Shown in pieces: positions 1 to 6,710 of a DNA stretch of 46,244 nucleotides. Position numbers and translations under genes: made by a program. Under the pieces are notes generated by a model. It did no database searches. It was not told where the DNA came from and saw nothing but the letters and a program-made list of their open reading frames with translations. Origin of the DNA: Lactobacillus hamsteri DSM 5661 = JCM 6256 (GTDB lineage Bacteria > Bacillota > Bacilli > Lactobacillales > Lactobacillaceae); the NCBI RefSeq assembly GCF_000615445.1, contig NZ_BALY01000013.1, positions 1-46,244 of the forward strand, written 5' to 3'. Position 1 is the stretch's first letter; each line of letters begins with the position of its first letter.

Positions 1-1
1 T

Positions 2-1096
2 GATTTGGGCGTGAAATTTGATAACAATGATGTTACTGAACCTGTTGGTGGGCTTTGGCGTCGTGGTCATAAACCAGTTGAACCTATGGGTTATGCATAT
101 ATTCATATTTTAGGAGATTGGGTTAAGGAACACGGTGCCCATCTCTTTACAGATACACGTGTCAAGCATTTGATTATTGAAAATGATGCTATTAAAGGCG
201 TAATTGCCGAAAGAAAAGATGGTAGTAAAGTTACGGTTCATGCTAAGGCAGTTATTTTAACGGCTGGTGGTTTTGGCGCTAATACTAAGATGGTCCAAAA
301 ATACAATACTTATTGGAAGCATATTGATGATGATATCGCGACTACTAATTCTCCAGCTATTACGGGAGATGGTATTAATTTAGGACTTGAAGCAGGTGCT
401 GATTTAGTTGGAATGGGCTTTATTCAGTTGATGCCAGTTTCTGATCCAAAGACTGGTGAATTATTTACTGGACTTCAAACGCCTCCTGCTAACTTTATTA
501 TGGTAAACCAAAAGGGTGAACGTTTCGTTAACGAATTTGCAGAACGTGATACTTTGGCTAAGGCGGCGATTTCTAACGGTGGCTTATTCTATCTTATTGC
601 CGATGATAAAATCAAGGAGACGGCTTATAACACTACACAGGAGTCGATTGATGCACAAGTAAAGGCTGGCACATTATTTAGAGCAGATACTCTTGAAGAT
701 TTAGCCAAACAAGTAGGCATGGACCCAGATATTTTGGTTAAAACTATTAAAAATTATAATTCTTATGTTGATCAAGGCAATGATCCAGAATTTCATAAAA
801 ATGTGTTGGGACTTAAATGTGAAGTTGCCCCATTTTATGCGACTCCTCGTCGGCCTGCTATTCATCATACTATGGGTGGACTCGTAATTGATACTAAAGC
901 GCGCGTCTTAAACCATGCAGGACAAGCAATCAAGGGCCTTTACTCAGCTGGTGAAAATGCTGGCGGTCTTCATGCTGGTAATCGTTTAGGTGGAAACTCA
1001 TTGGCTGATATCTTTACTTTTGGTAGAATTGCTGCTAATACAGCTTATGATGATATGGAAGAATCTGATGCAACTAGCGGAGCTTCTCAACATTAA
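2..1096 (+). CDS. FAD-dependent fumarate reductase / flavocytochrome c-type flavoprotein, 3' part
   Basis: The reading frame is already open at the window edge (codons run from base 2), so the N-terminal FAD-binding part lies upstream and is not seen; a TTG near base 5 is not a convincing start. What remains is about 364 residues of the FAD_binding_2 / fumarate-reductase flavoprotein family. Visible hallmarks are the repeated Gly-rich FAD contact TAGGFGAN near residue 87, a capping domain in the middle, and the C-terminal [20 protein letters not shown] block that closes the FAD site. These soluble enzymes pass electrons to fumarate or a related enoate acceptor; the exact substrate cannot be told from this piece. 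A strong terminator follows, so it is the last gene of its transcript. Confidence 0.9.
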   Translation, partial: DLGVKFDNNDVTEPVGGLWRRGHKPVEPMGYAYIHILGDWVKEHGAHLFTDTRVKHLIIENDAIKGVIAERKDGSKVTVHAKAVILTAGGFGANTKMVQKYNTYWKHIDDDIATTNSPAITGDGINLGLEAGADLVGMGFIQLMPVSDPKTGELFTGLQTPPANFIMVNQKGERFVNEFAERDTLAKAAISNGGLFYLIADDKIKETAYNTTQESIDAQVKAGTLFRADTLEDLAKQVGMDPDILVKTIKNYNSYVDQGNDPEFHKNVLGLKCEVAPFYATPRRPAIHHTMGGLVIDTKARVLNHAGQAIKGLYSAGENAGGLHAGNRLGGNSLADIFTFGRIAANTAYDDMEESDATSGASQH

Positions 1097-1110
1097 AAAT
1101 AACGAAAATA

Positions 1111-1141
1111 AAACGCCTAGGAAAAATTCCTAGGCGTTTTT
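1111..1141 (+). terminator. Rho-independent terminator after the flavoprotein gene
   Basis: A 13-bp perfect stem (bases 1111-1123 pair with 1127-1139, core CGCCTAGG/CCTAGGCG) with a 3-nt loop is followed by a T run. The stem is preceded by A-rich sequence, so it may also work for the opposite strand. Confidence 0.9.
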
Positions 1142-1177
1142 GTGTGAAGTAAGTAAAAAATAGTTAATTAATATTAT

Positions 1178-1405
1178 TTATTTTAAAATGCCAACTTTGT
1201 CGATCTTTTTAAGAATATCTTTGCCGTGTGGGGATTTTAAAATTGCATCACTTAAGTCGCAGCCAGCTTGATTGCCGTGGTGGTTACCGCCAGCCCAATG
1301 ATTATTGTTAGTGACATCATATACGATGCCGTCAACTGCTACATAAGCAGGGCGACCATCTTTACCGTCATTTTGCTTTAAGTCTTCTAAAGTAAATTCT
1401 TTCAT
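1178..1405 (-). CDS. Cytochrome b5-like heme/steroid-binding domain protein
   Basis: A 75-residue single-domain protein. I chose the ATG at 1405 rather than the upstream in-frame one because AAAGGAGT sits just ahead of it. It begins MKEFTLEDLKQ, continues with YVAVDGIVYDVTN, and has His-rich HWAGGNHHG followed by GCDLSDAILKSPHG, matching the short bacterial cytochrome b5-like family in which paired histidines are the presumed heme ligands. No signal peptide or membrane segment is visible, so it is probably cytoplasmic. Being next to a flavoprotein reductase suggests, but does not show, a shared redox role. Heme binding is inferred from the family; lactobacilli generally cannot make heme. Confidence 0.85.
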   Translation of the reverse strand: MKEFTLEDLKQNDGKDGRPAYVAVDGIVYDVTNNNHWAGGNHHGNQAGCDLSDAILKSPHGKDILKKIDKVGILK

Positions 1406-1501
1406 ATAGAGGACTCCTTTCATAAGTAAATTTATACGTTAATATAATGGTAACACCGTGTCACTGTATATGCTATTAATTTGAAAACTCTTATTACTTT
1501 C

Positions 1502-2368
1502 TTACAAATTACCTCGCCAGCCGGCGATGTCTTCTGCTTTAAAGTCATAATCTAATTTTTTACCATAGATTTTTTCGTATGCGGCAACTTTTTGTTCATA
1601 ATCCTTTTTCATCATTTGAATAGAATTTTCTTTTTCACTCAAAGTTACATCTGGATAAATGACTGGTAGGACATGAACGATATATTTGGTTTGGTAAAAA
1701 TGATCGTTTTTCTTTTCTAATTTAGGCAAATTTTGAATTTCTACGAAAACAGAAATGATAGGTACGTTCTGCTTAGCGGCGAAATAATAGGCTCCTCGCT
1801 GTGGCTTGCGAGGCTTGCGGTAATTCCACCACATCTCTTGTTCAGGATAAATAAGCACCCAATTATTGCGATCTAGAGCGTTATGGAGATGCTGAATGAA
1901 AGGACCGCCGATATAATTCGGACTATTTACCAAAGGGATGGTACCAATATAATTCATTAAGTATCTAAAAAAGCCAGGCAACATTAAATTAGTGTCTTCA
2001 ATTACGATTGAAAGTTTACGATGTTCATGTTCAGCCAAACGCTTGATAGTCAAAGCATCAACTTGGTTGAAATGATTAGAAGTTACAATTGCACCGCCAC
2101 GAGGTAAATCACGCAAGTTTTCGGTACCCTTAACTTCAGTCGAAGCAGTAATTGTGTGAGAAAAAGCGCGAAGCATTAAATGACCAATTCCGTTGTTCAA
2201 CTTGCTAGAAAAGCTATTTTGATGTTTCCAAAAATCATTTACTAGCTTTAAACGTTCATCTAGGCTCATAACAGGATCGCCAATTTCCACCTTTGCTGTG
2301 AAATTGCGATCGTTTGCGGCTTTTTTTATATTTTCAATTACTTGTTCACGATTGTCGCCAATAATCAT
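1502..2368 (-). CDS. PlsC-like lysophospholipid acyltransferase family protein
   Basis: 288 residues. The acyltransferase HX4D motif is seen as NHFNQVD (His99, Asp104). The second conserved block, normally a PEGTR-like motif, is here YPEQEMWWNYR near residue 175, so this belongs to a divergent branch of the family. A domain of roughly 70 residues precedes the catalytic part, longer than in a minimal PlsC. It is the last gene of a four-gene minus-strand operon that also has a second acyltransferase and two GT8 glycosyltransferases; the gap to the upstream GT8 gene is about 20 bases. Likely role: acylating a lipid or glycolipid at the membrane inner face. The true acceptor is unknown. Confidence 0.85.
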   Translation of the reverse strand: MIIGDNREQVIENIKKAANDRNFTAKVEIGDPVMSLDERLKLVNDFWKHQNSFSSKLNNGIGHLMLRAFSHTITASTEVKGTENLRDLPRGGAIVTSNHFNQVDALTIKRLAEHEHRKLSIVIEDTNLMLPGFFRYLMNYIGTIPLVNSPNYIGGPFIQHLHNALDRNNWVLIYPEQEMWWNYRKPRKPQRGAYYFAAKQNVPIISVFVEIQNLPKLEKKNDHFYQTKYIVHVLPVIYPDVTLSEKENSIQMMKKDYEQKVAAYEKIYGKKLDYDFKAEDIAGWRGNL

Positions 2369-2387
2369 TAGACATGCTTCTTTCTAA

Positions 2388-3338
2388 TTAGATTCGAACG
2401 TTTTCAAACTTTTTAACTTTAGCCCAAGTGTATTCTTCTTTTTCGATAGATTTAACTTTTTCGGCCATTTTAGCTAAGTCATCGCGAGCGCGTTGACGAT
2501 CCTCATCGGTAAATTCGGCTAATTGCTGACGAAGTTCGTCGTAGTATTCATTATCTTTAGCAACTTCCCAGAAATAGTTACCATATTGTACATCGTCAAA
2601 ATGCCATGGCTTGAAGAAAAGGTTGTAGTGAACGATCTTAGGATCTTCAATTTCAGGGATACTTTCGTTAGGCATTGCGTCCCATTCTTTAGGAAGATGA
2701 TAAATTTTATCTTCACAAATTTCGTTCATGTAAGCTTGATCAGGATCGACATTATCGAAGTGATATTTTTCAATTAAGTAATAGAACTTATCGATGAAGT
2801 GCTTGTCTCGGAAGGCTTTCGTATTAAAAAGGATTACCCCGTTGTTGATGTATTTTTCTGGTGGGAAAATACCTTGGCACTTTTTAATATATTCTTGAAG
2901 AAGAGGCATGTAACGAATGGACAAGTCAGGACAGCTAGCAAACATGTTATCGCCAATGTCGATATTGTACATTTCGGCAATGTCTGTATTAACAATAGTA
3001 TCGGCATCTAAGTAAACAGCCTTATCATATTGTGGGAAAAGTTCCGGAATAAATAAACGGTAAAAAATAGACATAGTGAAGAATTGACCACGTAAGTAAT
3101 TCTCTTCACTATTGTGGATTGGTTTAACCATGTCATCGTTAATATGGAAAACATTAACGTGGACGTTTTCAGTCGACATGTTTTCTAAACTTTCTCTATG
3201 TTCATCACTGATACTTTGAACTAAAAGAGTGATGGTGTAGTCATTTTCAGGACTAGTATGGTTAATTAACGATTGAATTGATACGGAAGCGTAAGGTGTG
3301 TAGTTGTCACTGATAGTATAAAAAATAGGAATAGTCAT
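2388..3338 (-). CDS. Glycosyltransferase family 8 protein (first of two)
   Basis: 316 residues, GT-A fold family 8. The N-terminus MTIPIFYTISDNYTPYASVS is the nucleotide-sugar binding start typical of GT8, and the metal-binding DXD motif is YLDADTIV (Asp111, Asp113). NNGVILFN and DPDQAYMNEI are the later family motifs, and HYNLFFKPWHF is the conserved C-terminal block. Such enzymes move glucose or galactose from the UDP-sugar. No membrane segment or signal peptide is present, so it acts in the cytoplasm, perhaps at the membrane surface through its basic, charged C-terminal tail. It lies 15 bases after the second GT8 gene. The acceptor is unknown; a glycolipid is plausible given the flanking acyltransferases. 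Confidence 0.88.
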   Translation of the reverse strand: MTIPIFYTISDNYTPYASVSIQSLINHTSPENDYTITLLVQSISDEHRESLENMSTENVHVNVFHINDDMVKPIHNSEENYLRGQFFTMSIFYRLFIPELFPQYDKAVYLDADTIVNTDIAEMYNIDIGDNMFASCPDLSIRYMPLLQEYIKKCQGIFPPEKYINNGVILFNTKAFRDKHFIDKFYYLIEKYHFDNVDPDQAYMNEICEDKIYHLPKEWDAMPNESIPEIEDPKIVHYNLFFKPWHFDDVQYGNYFWEVAKDNEYYDELRQQLAEFTDEDRQRARDDLAKMAEKVKSIEKEEYTWAKVKKFENVRI

Positions 3339-3353
3339 GTGTTTTCCTCCAAA

Positions 3354-4187
3354 TTATTTGTGTAGATTATTTTTTATTGTTAGATATTCGTTAAGCAGGT
3401 CATCATATTCATGAAGCTTCAATACGCTATGAACCCGTTCAACATCCCAAGGCTTAACTGTTTGAGTATGAAAATATGGCTTAAACCGGAAGCTAGTAGT
3501 GAAATGCTGAATAACTGTGTCGGGATGCAAGCGATATTGTTCATTATATTTTCTCGACATAATTCTCTTTTTCACAGCCAATTTGTTGAGCGCAGTTTGA
3601 TCTGGGAAAAACATTTTTTTCACCTGCATCATGTGCCGAATGCGAGCAAATAATTTAGTCTGTTTGATTTCTTTCATGTTTAAAAGCAAGACGCCAGAGT
3701 TTAGGTAATCAAATGCTTTTCGTTGCTTAAAGTTATGGAAGAAAAATCTTCCCCAATAATCGAGAACCCCGACAAGCTCAATATTGTCCAAATTTTGTTC
3801 ATAAAAACTCGTCAGATCTTGGCGGACAATTATATCATCATCCAAGTAAAGAATACGGTCAGGAATTTGTGGCAATTGATCCGCAAATAATCTGAGCATG
3901 GCGTAAGGGGTAAAACGTGTTCCCATGTTCGCTGACGGTGGCTCTTGAATAAAGAGGCTGGTACAATCAATTAATTCCAAAGTATTCTTAGGATTCTTTT
4001 TAACCAACAATGAACGAATATAATCAGCCGCATGTTTGGAAAAGGGTTGATATTGTTTTTCGTCGCTTTGAATGTACATTGTTAATACATATAAATGTAA
4101 TTCTGCGTTGGTATTTTTTAACAAAGACAGAGTTGAAATTAAAACTCCATCTTCGGCATTGTGATCGCCACAAAAAAGTATGTTCAT
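3354..4187 (-). CDS. Glycosyltransferase family 8 protein (second)
   Basis: 277 residues from the ATG at 4187, preceded by GTGAGAAG. An in-frame GTG at 4199 would overlap the upstream stop as GTGA and could be a coupled start, but the N-terminus MNILFCGDHNAEDGV fits the family from the ATG. The metal-binding motif is ILYLDDDIIV (Asp116-118), followed by YLNSGVLLLN and the PDQTALNKL block. The C-terminal block IQHFTTSFRFKPYF...KPWD is shorter than in the neighbouring GT8 protein, and the two are clearly divergent, not a recent duplication. It overlaps or abuts the acyltransferase gene before it, so translation is probably coupled. Sugar and acceptor are unknown. Confidence 0.85.
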   Translation of the reverse strand: MNILFCGDHNAEDGVLISTLSLLKNTNAELHLYVLTMYIQSDEKQYQPFSKHAADYIRSLLVKKNPKNTLELIDCTSLFIQEPPSANMGTRFTPYAMLRLFADQLPQIPDRILYLDDDIIVRQDLTSFYEQNLDNIELVGVLDYWGRFFFHNFKQRKAFDYLNSGVLLLNMKEIKQTKLFARIRHMMQVKKMFFPDQTALNKLAVKKRIMSRKYNEQYRLHPDTVIQHFTTSFRFKPYFHTQTVKPWDVERVHSVLKLHEYDDLLNEYLTIKNNLHK

Positions 4188-4195
4188 ATAACTTC

Positions 4196-4969
4196 TCACT
4201 TTTTATTTCTGGTTGTTTTTTCATAATTATAGTAATTATAATTGCTTAGTTTAGCACGACTAGTAAGACTCTTCCAAATTTGCTCGTACAAGTTCTTTTG
4301 TGCCTGTTTTTTGGATAAATTTTTATTAGGATAAAAAGGGCCATCAATATAAACTGTAATTTTAGGTCTTTTGAAAAGTTTAGATTTGCGATAAGTACTT
4401 GTCGCAGTGAAGCTTGGAGCATTTAATGAAACTGGAAAATGCATGCTGGTTTCATCAAAAGGACGTATTTGTGTATAGTATGGCCAAACATGAGCCTCAG
4501 GATAAATCAAAACCACGCCTTTTTTATCAGAAATGATAGTTTGAATAGCTTTAATTAATTTAATGGATTGCTTAATATCATTTCCAACTGGCAGTCCCCC
4601 GTAACGGACAAGATGCTTTCCAATAAAAGGGATGCCCCAGTTTGCTTGTCCTGCAATGGCATAGAAGTTTTTTATCGGAAAAACAGTTAAAGGAGTAAAA
4701 ACATCGCCCATTGGTTGAGTATGATTGCCATAAACAAAATAGCCTTGGTTATGAATTTGCTGAAGCTTTTCTTTTCCTACAACATGAACATGCAAAAATC
4801 CGCGAGAATAAATCCAGCCAAATCCAGTGGCTAATATCCGCGCAATTTTATTCCAAATGCGAGATGGAAGAGAAGTGGGGAGAATTTGATAATCGTCGGG
4901 TAGAGCAAAATCTTGCTGAGCAGAATTAACAACATCATCGGTTGTTTTTTCATAGTAGTAAGTTTTCAT
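4196..4969 (-). CDS. PlsC-like acyltransferase family protein, atypical HX5D motif
   Basis: 257 residues and first gene of the four-gene operon, with a strong GGGAGG ribosome site 7 bases before the ATG. The catalytic histidine region reads GNHTQPMGDV: His83 and Asp89 are separated by five residues, where classical PlsC enzymes have four. The second block reads IYPEAHVWPYYTQIRPF near residue 155, again not the classical PEGTR. Both changes suggest a specialised subfamily. A hydrophobic stretch near residues 40-60 could associate with the membrane. The family reaction is transfer of a fatty acyl chain to a lysolipid; here the operon suggests a glycosylated acceptor. It shares the family but not close similarity with the acyltransferase at the operon end. 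Confidence 0.82.
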   Translation of the reverse strand: MKTYYYEKTTDDVVNSAQQDFALPDDYQILPTSLPSRIWNKIARILATGFGWIYSRGFLHVHVVGKEKLQQIHNQGYFVYGNHTQPMGDVFTPLTVFPIKNFYAIAGQANWGIPFIGKHLVRYGGLPVGNDIKQSIKLIKAIQTIISDKKGVVLIYPEAHVWPYYTQIRPFDETSMHFPVSLNAPSFTATSTYRKSKLFKRPKITVYIDGPFYPNKNLSKKQAQKNLYEQIWKSLTSRAKLSNYNYYNYEKTTRNKK

Positions 4970-5036
4970 GTATTCTCCCTCCCTTTTTAAATAAAGTTAC
5001 TTAATTTTATCATATGAATAATCTTCAAAAATAAAA

Positions 5037-5068
5037 AAGGCGAAACGTATCAAATTACGTTCCGCCTT
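5037..5068 (-). terminator. Terminator hairpin downstream of tRNA-Lys
   Basis: A 13-bp stem with one mismatch (5037-5049 with 5056-5068), followed on the minus strand by a T-rich run. It is the second of two hairpins after the first tRNA-Lys gene and shields the acyltransferase operon from read-through. Confidence 0.75.
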
Positions 5069-5085
5069 AATTTTTGGCACAAAAA

Positions 5086-5107
5086 AAGCACCGACTTCTC
5101 GCAGTGC
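5086..5107 (-). terminator. Terminator of tRNA-Lys (copy with CCA)
   Basis: On the minus strand GCACTG pairs with CGGTGC around a short loop, followed by seven Ts, directly behind the tRNA 3' end. Confidence 0.75.
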
Positions 5108-5118
5108 CATTTCCATAT

Positions 5119-5194
5119 TGGTGGGTGGCCAGGGGATCGAACCCTGGACCCACGGATTAAGAGTCCGTTGCTCTGCCAGCTGAGCTAGCCACCC
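5119..5194 (-). tRNA. tRNA-Lys (CTT), CCA encoded
   Basis: A complete cloverleaf can be drawn: acceptor arm GGGTGGC/GCCACCC, D arm with AGCTGGCA, anticodon stem ACGGA/TCCGT with loop CTCTTAA (anticodon CTT, reading AAG), and T arm with TTCGATC. The 3' CCA is encoded in the DNA (bases 5119-5121). The 73-nt body is identical to the copy at 5680-5752, which lacks CCA. Confidence 0.95.
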
Positions 5195-5283
5195 ATATTT
5201 CGTATCAGTTCATCGCTGACAGTTAAATATATTATCAAGTAATCGACATTTTGGCAAGAGTTTTTTATAAAAAAGTTTAGAAA

Positions 5284-5312
5284 AATAAAAAAGTCGCTAA
5301 TTAGCGACTAAA
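5284..5312 (-). terminator. Terminator after the 74-residue gene
   Basis: Self-complementary AGTCGCTAATTAGCGACT (5292-5309) flanked by A and T runs on both sides; it would end minus-strand transcription behind the small gene. Confidence 0.8.
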
Positions 5313-5315
5313 AAA

Positions 5316-5540
5316 CTAAAGTTTATCCTTAATTTCGTATGGCTCACCTTGTTTATCATCACGGATTTTATCAGCGAGATAAATTGCATAAGTACCATTC
5401 TTTGTGTTCTTGGCAATTACAATTTGGCCAGCGGTTGGTTTATCAGCCTTAATAATTTGAGCACTGCGACGAGCCTCTTTAAAATCGTGAGAAGAGGCAA
5501 TGGCATCGCCAGGATTAAAGAATACATTTTCATTGTTCAT
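5316..5540 (-). CDS. Conserved hypothetical protein, 74 residues
   Basis: A small acidic-to-neutral soluble protein without signal peptide or membrane segment. The start is supported by AAGGGGG about 8 bases ahead. I recognise it only as a small protein of the kind found across lactobacilli; no domain with known function is visible. Features seen: an N-terminal acidic FFNPGDAIASS segment, a central helix rich in Arg/Lys, and a C-terminal part that reads like a small beta barrel (GQIVIAKNTKNGTYAIYLAD). It lies between two identical tRNA-Lys genes and has its own terminator, so it is likely a single-gene unit. Confidence 0.7.
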   Translation of the reverse strand: MNNENVFFNPGDAIASSHDFKEARRSAQIIKADKPTAGQIVIAKNTKNGTYAIYLADKIRDDKQGEPYEIKDKL

Positions 5541-5645
5541 AGGAAAGCCCCCTTATTAAATATTTCTTACCTATATTTTATCAACAATTGATCATAAAAG
5601 CTTATTAAAACAAGAGAGCTAAGAAATATTTAAGTTTTACGGCAC

Positions 5646-5672
5646 AAAAAAACACTGCCGAAGCAGTGTTTC
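5646..5672 (-). terminator. Terminator of second tRNA-Lys
   Basis: On the minus strand AACACTGC pairs with GCAGTGTT around a stable TTCG tetraloop and is followed by a T run; it starts only nine bases after the tRNA body. Confidence 0.9.
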
Positions 5673-5679
5673 TAAATTA

Positions 5680-5752
5680 TGGGTGGCCAGGGGATCGAAC
5701 CCTGGACCCACGGATTAAGAGTCCGTTGCTCTGCCAGCTGAGCTAGCCACCC
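5680..5752 (-). tRNA. tRNA-Lys (CTT), CCA not encoded
   Basis: The same 73-nt cloverleaf as the copy at 5119-5194, base for base, with anticodon CTT. The bases after the discriminator A are TAA rather than CCA, so maturation needs CCA addition by the nucleotidyltransferase. Confidence 0.95.
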
Positions 5753-5873
5753 ATGTCATAACCGACAGCTATTATTATGCAACCAATTGCAAAATAATGC
5801 AAGCTTTTTTTGTGAAAAATATCAAAAAGATTTTTCAATTGCCTTACATTAAGGTTAAAAAAGGGACGTAACG

Positions 5874-5902
5874 TTGGCTAATATTACAAAATTCAGTATA
5901 AT
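5874..5902 (+). promoter_or_regulatory. Sigma-A promoter of the wal operon
   Basis: TTGGCT and a perfect TATAAT are spaced by exactly 17 bases; the walR ribosome site AAAGGAGG follows about ten bases after the -10 box, giving a short leader. Confidence 0.8.
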
Positions 5903-5927
5903 ATAGGGGCAAAGGAGGCACATTTCG

Positions 5928-6644
5928 ATGCCAAAGAAAATTCTCGTCGTCGATGATGAGAAGCCCATTTCCGATATCATTAAGTTTAACTTAACTAAGG
6001 AAGGCTTCGACGTCGACACTGCCTATGATGGTGAAGAGGCTGTTAAAAAAGTTGACGAATATGATCCAGATCTTATGATTTTGGACTTAATGTTGCCAAA
6101 AAAAGATGGACTCGAAGTTGCACGTGAAGTGCGTCAAACTCATGATATGCCCATCATCATGGTAACTGCTAAAGATACTGAAATTGATAAAGTTTTAGGA
6201 CTTGAAATGGGTGCGGACGATTACGTTACCAAGCCATTTTCAAATCGTGAGTTAGTAGCCCGAGTAAAGGCTAACTTACGTCGTCGTGACATTGTTAAAA
6301 AAGCAGAAGCTGCTACTCAAGATGAAACCGATAAGAATATTAAGATCGGCAACTTGGTAATTATGCCGGATGCTTACATTGTTGAAAAGAATGGTAAAAA
6401 GATTGAACTTACTCACCGTGAATTTGAACTTCTTTACTACTTAGCTCAACATATGGGTCAAGTTATGACTAGAGAACACTTATTACAAACTGTTTGGGGT
6501 TATGACTATTTTGGCGATGTGCGTACTGTGGATGTAACTGTTCACCGTTTACGGGAGAAGATTGAGGATAATCCAATCCAACCTCAAATTTTGATTACCC
6601 GTCGTGGTGTTGGTTACTATGTAAAACAGCCAACCGAAGAATAA
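5928..6644 (+). CDS. walR: Response regulator WalR (VicR/YycF)
   Basis: 238 residues, OmpR/PhoB class. The N-terminal receiver has the acidic pair Asp9-Asp10, the phosphoacceptor Asp53 in [11 protein letters not shown], and KPFSNREL near residue 103. The C-terminal winged-helix DNA-binding domain ends [18 protein letters not shown]...RGVGYYV. It is the DNA-binding half of the WalRK system, which in Firmicutes controls cell-wall hydrolases and is often essential. AAAGGAGG gives a strong ribosome site. It heads the operon walR-walK-walH-walI-walJ-htrA. A hairpin with T run lies between it and walK, which may make regulator mRNA more abundant than kinase mRNA. Confidence 0.97.
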   Translation: MPKKILVVDDEKPISDIIKFNLTKEGFDVDTAYDGEEAVKKVDEYDPDLMILDLMLPKKDGLEVAREVRQTHDMPIIMVTAKDTEIDKVLGLEMGADDYVTKPFSNRELVARVKANLRRRDIVKKAEAATQDETDKNIKIGNLVIMPDAYIVEKNGKKIELTHREFELLYYLAQHMGQVMTREHLLQTVWGYDYFGDVRTVDVTVHRLREKIEDNPIQPQILITRRGVGYYVKQPTEE

Positions 6645-6647
6645 TTA

Positions 6648-6689
6648 AGAAAGCCACAAGACTGTCTAAGTATGTGGCTTTCTTTTTGT
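6648..6689 (+). terminator. Intercistronic terminator-like hairpin between walR and walK
   Basis: A 12-bp perfect stem AAGAAAGCCACA/TGTGGCTTTCTT (6648-6659 with 6674-6685) with a 14-nt loop and following T run. It lies inside an operon that is otherwise tightly packed, and no clear new promoter or strong ribosome site precedes walK, so it is most likely a partial terminator. Confidence 0.75.
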
Positions 6690-6710
6690 ATTACTATTTT
6701 TTGAAAGCAA

